Source: Burkholderia humptydooensis (lineage in GTDB: Bacteria; Pseudomonadota; Gammaproteobacteria; Burkholderiales; Burkholderiaceae). From it: DNA of 64,000 bases. The notes beneath the pieces were generated by a model. It saw only the letters and a list, made by a program, of their open reading frames with translations, was not told where the DNA came from and made no database searches. Positions 49,281 through 64,000 of the stretch are shown in pieces (position 1 is the first letter of the stretch; every line of letters starts with the position of its first letter). Location of the stretch: NCBI RefSeq assembly GCF_001513745.1, contig NZ_CP013381.1:186001-250000 (forward strand). The letters are read 5' to 3'. The position numbers and the translations under genes are program-made.

Positions 49281-52200
49281 CCATGGCCCGGCTCATGACC
49301 GATCTTGCCGACGCGGGCATCACGCTGCACCGCCGCGGCGACCAGCTTCACGTCCAGGGGCCGCCGGGCGCGCTCGACGGCGCGCTCGTCGCGCGCTTGC
49401 GCGACGCCAAGCCGGCGCTGCTGCGCGTGCTCGACGACGAGGCCGCGCGCGCGGCGCCGCTCGCGCCGGCGCTGCCGGGCGAGGCCGGCGACGAGGCGGC
49501 GTTGTCGCCGGGGCAGGCCCGTCTCGTCGCGGCGACGCAGCTCGGCGATCCGGCGATGTACAACGAACAAGCCGCGATCGAACTCGCGGACGCCGTCGAT
49601 GCGGCGGTCATCGCCCGCGCGTTCGCGGCGCTCGCGCGCCGGCACGACATCCTGCGCACCGTGTTCGTCGACGGCGAACCGCAACGGCAGGCCGTACTGG
49701 CCGAGCCGGCCGTCGCATTGCAGCAGTGGGTGGTCGACGGAGACGACACGCTGCGCGCGCGGGCCGCGGAACTGGCCCGTGTGCCGTTCGCGAGCGGCGC
49801 GCCGATGTGGCGCGTCGATCTGTTCTCGACGCCCGAGCGGCTGGCCGTGCTCGTGCTGACGATCCATCACGCGATCTTCGATCGCTGGTCGATGAGCGTG
49901 CTGATCCGCGACTTCAGCGCGTACCTCGCCGCGCCGGAGGCGCAGGATGCGCCGCAGGCCGCGTCCCCGCGCCTGAGCTATCGCGACTTCTCGGCCTGGC
50001 AGCGCCGCTGGATGGCGACGCCGGACTATGCCGCGCAGCTCGACAGCTGGGTCGACACGCTCGCGGCGGTCGACGAGGTGCCGGCGATACGCGGCGACCG
50101 CGCCCGCCCGAGCGCGCCGAACCGGCGCGGCGGCACCGTGCGCGTCGAGATCCCGGCCGACTGCATCGATGCGGCCGCAGCGTTCTCGCGCACGCGCAAC
50201 ACGACGCTGTTTACGACCCTGTTCAGCGCGTTCGCGCTGCTACAGCATCGCTACACGGGCGAGGCCCAGGTATTGACGCTGACCCCGGCGGCCAACCGGC
50301 CGTTCCAGGCCGCCGAGGATATCGCCGGCTACTTCGTCAACCTGGTCGCGCTCGCGGCGAACGTGCGCGACGACGACAGCTTCGGCGCGCTGGTCGACCG
50401 GATGCGCGACGTCACGGCGCGAGCCTTCGCGCAGCAGGGCGTGCCACTCGACGCGATCGTCGAGCGGCTGCGCGCGCGCGGCGGCCCGCGGCACGACCAG
50501 TTCGCGCAGACCGTGTTCGCGTTCCAGAACGTTCGCCTGCCCGCGGTGCGCACCGCGAGCGGCACGGCGACGCCGTTCGATCTCGACAGCCCGTTCGCGC
50601 GCTTCGATCTCTACCTGTCGATCGAGGGCGACGAGCGCGGCACGTTCGCGGTCTGGCAGTACGACACCGACCTGTTCGACGCGGACACGATCCGCCAGCT
50701 CGGGACGCACTACCTCGCGCTGCTGCGTGCGGCGCTGGCCGCGCCCGACGCGAACGCGCAGGCTTTGCCGATGCTGTCCGACGACGAAGCCGCGCGGCTG
50801 CGCGCGTGGGGACGGCATGCCGAGCCGTATCGCGCCGACGCCACGATCGTCGCGCTGTTCCGCGAGCAGGCGGCGGCCCATCCCGGGCGCACCGCGCTCG
50901 AACAGAGCGCCGCGCGCTGGACCTACGCGGATCTCGATCGCTGGTCGGATCGCGCGACCGCCTCGCTGCGCGCGGCGGGCGTCGCGCCCGGCGCGGTGGT
51001 GGGCGTCGCGGGCGAGCGCTCGCCGCGCCTGCTCGCCGCGTTCCTCGCGGTGTTGAAGGCGGGGGCGGCTTATCTGCCGCTCGATCCCGGTTATCCAGCC
51101 GCGCGCCTGCGCGCGATGCTGGCCGATGCGGCCCCCGCGCTCGTGATCGTCGCCGACGGGCTCGACACGGGGTGGCTCGGCGACTACGCCGGCACGGTGC
51201 TGCGCCTGTCCGACTGCGAAGCCGAGGCCGCGCCCGCGCGCGTGGACGCCGCCGGCGACGCCCGGCGCGCGACGGCGGACGACCTGGCCTACGTGATGTA
51301 CACGTCGGGGTCGACCGGCCAGCCGAAGGGCGTCGCGATCCCGCATCGCGGCGTCGTGCGGCTCGCGACGGGCGGCGCGTATGCGCGGCTGGATGCGTCA
51401 ACGGTGATGCTGCAGCAGTCGCCGCTCGGCTTCGACGCGTCGACGTTCGAGATCTGGGGCTGCTGGCTGAACGGAGGCCGCCTCGTGCTCGCGGCGTCGG
51501 GCATGCCGTTCTTCGATGCCGTGTCGGCGGCGATCGCGCACGACGGCGTCACGACGATGTGGCTCACGGCCGACCTGTTCCGCATGATGGTCGACGAGGA
51601 ACCGGCCGCGCTCGGCGGCCTGCGCGAACTGCTGGCGGGCGGCGACGCGCTGCCCGTCGCGAGTTGCCGCGCGTTTCTCGACGCATGCCCGGGCGTCGCG
51701 CTGATCAACGGCTACGGTCCGACCGAGAACACGACGTTCACCTGCAGCCATCGCGTGACGGCGGCCGACGTGCGGCGCGGCTCGATTCCGATCGGACGGC
51801 CGATCGGCAATACCGAGGTGCGCGTGGTCGACGCGCGGGGGCGTCTCGTGCCCGTCGGCGTGCCCGGCGAGCTGTGGGCAGGCGGCGACGGGCTCGCGCT
51901 TGGCTATCTCGGGCGCGCCGACCTGACGGCCGAGCGCTTCGTCGACACGCAGCCGCCAGACGGCGGGCGCTGGTATCGAACGGGCGACCGCGTGCGCTGG
52001 CGGCGCGACGGGGTGCTCGAATTCCTCGGCCGGATCGACGCTCAGATCAAGCTGCGCGGCTACCGGATCGAACTCGGCGAGATCGAGGCGACGCTCGGCC
52101 AGCATCCCGCGCTGAGCGGCTGCGCGGTCGCGCTGCGACGCAGCGCGGCGGACGAGAAGCAACTCGTCGGCTATCTCGTCGCGCGGCCGGAGGCGCGGGC

Positions 52201-55200
52201 CGCGGCGGATGCGGGCGAGGTGCAGGCGTGGCTCGATTCGAGGCTGCCGGGTTATATGGTGCCGCGCACCTGGGTATGGCTCGATGCGTTGCCGCAGTCG
52301 GCGAACGGGAAGGTTGATCGGAAGCGTCTGCCGGAGCCGGTGGTAGAGGTTGGGACGGTGGCGGCGGGCAACGAGGCCGAGGCCGCGCTGGTGGAGATCT
52401 GGCAAGGGCTGCTTGGGCTTGAGCGTGTGGGGGTGCGGGACAACTTCTTCGCGCTCGGCGGCGATTCGATCCTGAGTATCCAGATGGCGTCGCGTGCGGC
52501 GGAACGGGGGCTGCGCATCAGTCCGCAGCAGGTGTTCAGCTATCCGACGATCGCCGAGCTGGCCGCGCAGGGCGGCGAGGCGGAAGAAGTGCGCGGCGTG
52601 ATGGCGGAGCAGGGTGAGGTGCAGGGCGAAGTGATGCCGAGCCCGATCCAGGCATGGTATCTCGGCTGGCCGGGGAAGGACTGGGAACAGTTCAGCCAGG
52701 GGGCGTATCTGGGCCTGGGTGAACACCTTGAGCCCAAGGTGTTGATCGCCGCGCTTCAAGCGGTCGCGCAGCATCACGATGCATTGCGGATCGCGTGGCG
52801 GCATGACGGAAACGCGTGGCATCAGGACAGCGCTGCGGGTGCGCCGGTCGAGGTGCGCATCGAGGATCTGCGTGGTCTCGGCGAGGCGGAGGCCGAGGCA
52901 CGTCTGGAAGCGAGCGCAGTTGAATTGCAGGCCGGTCTTCGATTGAGCGGTCCGAGCCTGTGGGCGGCGCGCCTGTACCGGATGGAGCAAGGCTGGCGAC
53001 TGCTGTGGCTGGTGCATCACGCCTCGGTGGACGGCGTGTCGTGGCGGATTCTGCTGGAGGACCTGTGGCGCGGATATGCAGCGCTGCAAAAGAACGAAGC
53101 GGTGAAGTGGCCGGCGAAGACCGTGTCGTATCAGGCGTGGTCGCGAGAGATGTCGGAGTGGTCGCGCACGTTGCCGGAATCGGAGCTGAGGTACTGGCAA
53201 GAGAGGGACGTGCCGGGCATGCTGTTGCCGACTGACGGCGATAAGGCATCGGCAAACGTCGTCGGCACGGAATCGCGCGTATCGCTGCACTGGGATGCGG
53301 AGACGACCGAACGCTGGCTGCGGCAAGCAGGTGAGGCGTACCGGATGCGTCCTGAAGAACTGCTGGTCGCGGCGCTCGCGCGCACGCTGTCGGACTGGAC
53401 CGGCACCGCCGAATGCGTGCTGGACCTCGAAGGCCACGGCCGGGATGGTCTGGCGGGCGTGGACGTATCGCGAACGGTCGGCTGGTTCACGAGCCTGTAT
53501 CCGCTGCGCCTGCCGTTGAGCGGCGAGTTGTCGCGCGACCTGAAGTCGGTGAAGGAGCAGATGCGCGGCGTGCCTCACAGCGGGATCGGCTACGGCGCGC
53601 TGCGTCACGGCATCAAGGCACCGGAACTGGGCGGATACGATCGCACGATCTGTTTCAACTATCTCGGCCAATGGCGGCTGGACGAAGGCGGCGAGCCGCG
53701 CGCCACGTGGCTCGGCGAGCCGCCCGGCGGCACACGCTCGGCCGCGATGCGGCGGCGCTATGCGCTCGACGTCGTGGCGCAGGTTCACGACGGCCGCCTG
53801 CACGTCGACTGGCTCTACAGCAGCGCGCTGCACGAAGCGGCCACGATCACGGCCCTTGCCGACCGCTTCCGTACGGCGCTGGACGCGGTGCTCAGCCACT
53901 GCCTGTCGCCGCAGGCGGGGGGCCTCACGCCATCGGACCTGCCGCTCGCCCATCTCGACCAGAACGATATCGACGCCATCGAGCGCGACCATCCGCGCCT
54001 GGAGGCGCTGTACGGCGTCACGCCGCTGCAGCAGGGCATCCTGTTCCATTCGATCGCCGACGAGCGCGCATCGCTGTACGTCGAGCAACTGCACTGGAAA
54101 ATGACCGGCGCATTCGACGTGGCGCGATTCGAGCGCGCGTGGTCCGACGTCGCGGCGGCGCATGCGTCGCTGCGCACGACCTTCCGGTGGCGCAACCTGA
54201 AAAGCGCGGTCCAGATCGTCCACGACCGGCTCGAACCGGGCTGGGACGTGCTCGACTGGCGCGCGCTGTCCGCGGACACCTGCGCCAGCCGCTTCGCCGC
54301 GCTGTGCGAACTCGACCGCGAACGCGGCTTCGATCTCGAACGCGGGCCGTTGCTGCGCGGCACGCTGGTGCGCGAGCCCGGCGATGCATGGCGCTTCCTG
54401 TGGAGCTACCACCACGCGATCGTCGACGGCTGGTCGGTGCCGCTGATCCTGAAGCAGGTTCTCGACCGTTATGCCGGGCTGGGCGCCGGCGACGCACGTC
54501 CGCTTCCGGGCAGCCGCTTCCTGCCGTTCGTGAACTGGCTGGCCGCGCGCGATCCGCGCGAGCAGGCCGCGTACTGGAAACAGGTGCTGCACGGCATCGA
54601 CGAGCCCACGCCGATCGGCTTCGCATCGCCTGCGCGCGGCCCGCAGCCACAGGGGCAGGGCCGGCGCGCGTTCACGTTCACCCCCGCGTTGCGCGATCAG
54701 GTCGACCGCGCCGCGCGGCACGCCGGCGTGACCCGCGCGAGCCTGCTGACGGGTGCGTGGGCGCTGACGCTGGGCTATGCAGGCGGCGGGCGCGACGTCG
54801 TGTTCGGCATGACCCTGTCCGGCCGCCCCGCGACGCTGCCGGGCGTCGAACAGATGGTCGGGCTGTTCATCAACACGGTGCCGGTGCGCGTCGGCATCGA
54901 CGACGACGCGCGCGTCTCGTCGTGGCTGCAGGACCTGCATCGCCAGCAGAGCGAACGGGCGCGGCTCGGGGCCGCGTCGCTCACGGACATCCAGCGCTGG
55001 GCGGGCTACGACGGCGACGCACTGCTGAGCAGCCTGTTCGTGGTCGAGAACTACCCGGTCGACCGGACGCTGGCCCGGCGTGACGTCGGTCTCGACCTCG
55101 ACGTCAGTGAGTTCGCGGCCGTCGCGACGCGCACCAACTATCCGCTCGTCGCGCAGCTGATCCCGGGCGACGATACCGTGCTCCTTGTCGATTTCGACAC

Positions 55201-58200
55201 GTCGCGTTACGACGACGCGGGGATTGGCCGGCTTGGCGCGAGCTTCCTGCACGTGCTCGCGCAGCTCGCCGCGCAGCCGGACGCGCGGCTCGGCGACCTC
55301 ACGCTCGTCGACGACGGCGAGGCGCGCCGGCTGATTCACGACTGGAACGCAACGCCGCCCGTCGGCGAGGGCGATCTGCTGCACGCGGGCATCGAACGGC
55401 ATGCGCGGCTCACGCCGCTCGCGCCCGCGATCGTCGGCGACGGCGATGCGATGAACTATCGCGAGCTGGCCGACGAGACGCTGCGTGTCGCGCGGGCGGT
55501 CGCGGCGGCGGGCGCGCGGCGCGAGCCGGTCGCCGTGCTGCTGCCGCGCGGCACGCGCACGGTTGCCGCGTATTCGGGCGTGATGCGCGCGGGCTGCGCC
55601 TACGTGCCGGCCGATCCCGCGATGCCGCCGGGGCGCCTGCGCGATGTGCTCGCGACGGTCGGGTACGTGCTGACGACGCGCGCGAATCTGTCGCTGCTCG
55701 ATGGCGTCGCGGCGCGCGCGATCGTCATCGACGCGCACGAGAGCGCGGCAGCCGATGCCGCGCTGCCCGAGGTCGCGCTCGACGATCTCGCCTACGTGAT
55801 GTTCACGTCGGGTTCGACCGGCAAGCCGAAGGGCGTGATGATCACGCACCGCGCCGCGTCGCTGACGATCGAGGCGATCCTGCGCCGTCATGCGATCGGC
55901 GCGTCCGACCGGCTGATGTGCGTGTCGGCGGCGGGCTTCGACCTGTCGGTGTTCGATTTCTTCGGGGCGTTCGCGGCGGGCGCCGCGGTCGTGCTCGCGC
56001 CGGAGTCGTCGACGGTCGCGCCGGGCGTGTGGCTCGACCTGATGGCGCGCGAGCGGGCGACGGTCTGGGAATCCGTGCCGGCCGTGATGGAACTGCTGCT
56101 GCTCGAATGCCGGCAGAGCGATCGCACGTTGCCGCCCTCGCTGAAGCTCGTGATGCTGAGCGGCGATCGCGTGCCGGTCGGGCTGCCCGCGCAGATTCGC
56201 GCGGCCGCGATCTCCGATCCGGAAGTGCTGGCGCTCGGCGGCGCCACCGAGGCGGCCATCTGGTCGTGCTGGTACGACACGCGAGGGCTCGCGCCCGACG
56301 CCGCGTTCGTGCCGTACGGCCGTCATTTGCCGGGGCAGCGCCTCTACGTGCTGTCGTCGTCGCTGCAGGCGGTGCCGATCGGCGTGCCAGGCGATCTGTG
56401 GATTGCCGGCGCGGGGGTGGCGCTCGGCTATCTCGGCCAGCCCGATCTGACGGTTTACCGGTTCGTCGACAACCCGCATGTGCCGGGCGAGCGGATGTAC
56501 CGGACGGGCGACCGCGCGCGCGTGCTCGCCGACGGCAATCTCGAATTCCTCGGGCGCGTGGACGATCAGGTCAAGATCGGCGGCTTCCGGATCGAGATCG
56601 GCGAAATCGAGGCCGCGCTCGCGGCGGCACCGGGCGTCGAACGCGGGGTGGCGTCGGTGTTCGAGCGCGACGGGCGGCGGATGATCGCGGGCTATGTGCT
56701 GTTGCGCGCGAACGCGACGTTCGACCTTGCGGCGATTCGCGACACGCTTGCGCGGCGTTTGCCGCCTTACATGCTGCCCGCGTCGGTCATGGCGCTCGAC
56801 AGCGTGCCGCTGAGCGCGAACGGGAAGGTTGATCGGAAGCGTCTGCCGGAGCCGGTGGTAGAGGTTGGGACGGTGGCGGCGGGCAACGAGGCCGAGGCCG
56901 CGCTGGTGGAGATTTGGCAAGGGCTGCTCGGGCTTGAGCGTGTGGGGGTGCGGGACAACTTCTTCGCGCTCGGCGGCGATTCGATCCTGAGTATCCAGAT
57001 GGCGTCGCGTGCGGCGGAACGGGGGCTGCGCATCAGTCCGCAGCAGGTGTTCAGCTATCCGACGATCGCCGAGCTGGCCGCGCAGGGTGGCGAGGCGGAA
57101 GAAGTGCGCGGTGTGATGGCGGAGCAGGGTGAGGTGCAGGGCGAAGTGATGCCGAGCCCGATCCAGGCATGGTATCTCGGCTGGCCGGGGAAGGACTGGG
57201 AACAGTTCAGCCAGGGGGCATATCTGGGGCTGCGCGAGCATGTCGAGGCCGAGGTGTTGATTGCCGCGCTTCAAGCGGTCGCGCAGCATCACGATGCATT
57301 GCGGATCGCGTGGCGGCATGACGGAAACGCGTGGCATCAGGACAGCGCTGCGGGTGCGCCGGTCGAGGTGCGCATCGAGGATCTGCGTGGTCTCGGCGAG
57401 GCGGAGGCCGAGGCATGCCTGGAAGCGAGCACAGTTGAATTGCAGGTCGGTCTTCGATTGAGCGGTCCGAGCCTGTGGGCGGCGCGCCTGTACCGGATGG
57501 AGCAAGGCTGGCGACTGCTGTGGCTGGTGCATCACGCCTCGGTGGACGGCGTGTCGTGGCGGATTCTGCTGGAGGACCTGTGGCGCGGATATGCAGCGCT
57601 GCAAAAGAACGAAGCGGTGAAGTGGCCGGCGAAGACCGTGTCGTATCAGGCGTGGTCGCGAGAGATGTCGGAGTGGTCGCGCACGTTGCCGGAATCGGAG
57701 CTGAGGTACTGGCAAGAGAGGGACGTGCCGGGCATGCTGTTGCCGACTGACGGCGATAAGGCATCGGCAAACGTCGTCGGCACGGAATCGCGCGTATCGC
57801 TGCACTGGGATGCGGAGACGACCGAACGCTGGCTGCGGCAAGCAGGTGAGGCGTACCGGATGCGTCCTGAAGAACTGCTGGTCGCGGCGCTCGCGCGCAC
57901 GCTGTCGGACTGGACCGGCACCGCCGAATGCGTGCTGGACCTCGAAGGCCACGGCCGGGATGGTCTGGCGGGCGTGGACGTATCGCGAACGGTCGGCTGG
58001 TTCACGAGCCTGTATCCGCTGCGCCTGCCGTTGAGCGGCGAGTTGTCGCGCGACCTGAAGTCGGTGAAGGAGCAGATGCGCGGCGTGCCTCACAGCGGGA
58101 TCGGCTACGGCGCGCTGCGTCACGGCATCAAGGCACCGGAACTGGGCGGATACGATCGCACGATCTGTTTCAACTATCTCGGCCAATGGCGGCTGGACGA

Positions 58201-58518
58201 AGGCGGCGAGCCGCGCGCCACGTGGCTCGGCGAGCCGCCCGGCGGCACACGCTCGGCCGCGATGCGGCGGCGCTATGCGCTCGACGTCGTGGCGCAGGTT
58301 CACGACGGCCGCCTGCACGTCGACTGGCTCTACAGCAGCGCGCTGCACGAAGCGGCCACGATCACGGCCCTTGCCGACCGCTTCCGTACGGCGCTGGACG
58401 CGGTGCTCAGCCACTGCCTGTCGCCGCAGGCGGGGGGCCTCACGCCATCGGACCTGCCGCTCGCCCATCTCGACCAGTGTGATATCGACGAAGTGCTCCA
58501 GCTATTGAACGAACAGCC

Positions 58519-58522
<4 letters not shown>
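49277..58522 (+). CDS. depD: NRPS DepD-like: C-A(Val)-PCP-E-C-A(Cys)-PCP-E
   Basis: A 3081-residue bimodular synthetase. A TubC-type docking domain (1-55) precedes C1 (about 74-490), whose active site is HHAIFDR (197-203; Arg in place of the usual Gly). A1 (about 520-1010) has pocket code DAFWLGGTFK, a valine code. PCP1 Ser1064. E1 about 1116-1555 (HHASVDGVSW, EGHGRDGL). C2 about 1577-2010 has YHHAIVDGWS. A2 (about 2038-2515) has code DLFEMSLIWK, closest to the cysteine codes DLFNLSLIWK and DLYNLSLIWK. PCP2 Ser2569. E2 about 2621-3060. It should add D-Val and then D-Cys to the chain from the PKS, as FK228 DepD does. PCP1-E1 and PCP2-E2 are almost identical 1.66-kb DNA repeats. Both ends overlap neighbouring genes (ATGA). 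Confidence 0.92.
52301..53962 (+). repeat. Duplicated PCP-epimerase cassette, copy 1
   Basis: 1662 bp covering the end of A1, PCP1 and E1 of the bimodular NRPS. It matches 56816-58477 at a constant offset of 4515 bp. Differences cluster around 52710-52740 (about 10 codons) with a few single changes before about 52950; the last 1 kb appears identical by eye. Confidence 0.9.
56816..58477 (+). repeat. Duplicated PCP-epimerase cassette, copy 2
   Basis: The second copy of the cassette at 52301-53962. It begins at the A10 motif (GCGAACGGGAAGG) and stops abruptly after the shared CATCTCGACCAG, where the two genes diverge (AACGAT against TGTGAT). The sharp edges indicate recent duplication or gene conversion between modules. 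Confidence 0.9.

Positions 58523-64000
<5,478 letters not shown>

Noticed and set aside
51398..58468. A 2356-codon open frame on the minus strand across the bimodular NRPS gene
   Set aside because: Arg/His/Gln-rich, no domain sense, and an exact mirror of the codon bias of the plus-strand NRPS. It is a GC-rich antisense shadow.

Overview
The window is about 65-68% G+C. A GVKHLF-ending porin, several IS families and long GC-rich megasynthase genes make a Burkholderia (Burkholderiales) chromosome the best guess. No rRNA, tRNA or CRISPR array was seen.

Layout. (1) 1-3.4 kb: the 3' end of a porin gene, a tannase/feruloyl-esterase lipoprotein, and an IS256-family element just behind it. (2) 3.8-14.4 kb: a catabolic island made of a FadR-type GntR regulator, an M20 hydrolase, a polar amino acid ABC importer, and a divergent, overlapping operon for a three-subunit FAD/Fe-S amine oxidase, a DapA-family lyase, a hydantoinase and an FmdB-type zinc ribbon. 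The same 17-bp palindrome lies upstream of the regulator and between the divergent operons. (3) 14.3-17.6 kb: etfB, etfA and an FAD-linked D-2-hydroxyacid dehydrogenase type enzyme. (4) 18.0-26.7 kb: a histidine-utilisation operon (ABC importer, HisC-like aminotransferase, hutC, hutH, hutU) with GTATATAC sites upstream. (5) 27.4-28.5 kb: a Phd/PIN toxin-antitoxin pair and two small ORFs. (6) 28.6-33.3 kb: three different IS5-family elements stacked on one CTAA target, the first interrupted by an IS110-family element. (7) 33.4-64 kb: an AraC regulator, a long AT-richer gap, and five overlapping NRPS/PKS genes running off the right edge.

The megasynthase reads FAAL-ACP-Cy-A(Cys)-PCP / KS-(AT remnant)-DH-KR-ACP / KS-KR-ACP / C-A(Val)-PCP-E-C-A(Cys)-PCP-E / C-A(Thr-like)-PCP-C-PCP-TE. 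The A-domain pocket residues, the PKS reduction pattern, the dead or missing ATs and the A-less last module match, step for step, the depA-depE assembly line of the bicyclic depsipeptide HDAC inhibitor FK228 (romidepsin). The predicted chain is Cys, malonate, malonate, D-Val, D-Cys, Thr/Dhb, Val. Tailoring genes (disulfide oxidoreductase, phosphotransferase, acyl-CoA dehydrogenase) would be expected just beyond position 64000.

The least explained parts are the FAAL-ACP and degenerate Cy front end of the first NRPS, the near-identical PCP-E cassettes, and the substrate of the 4-14 kb catabolic island.
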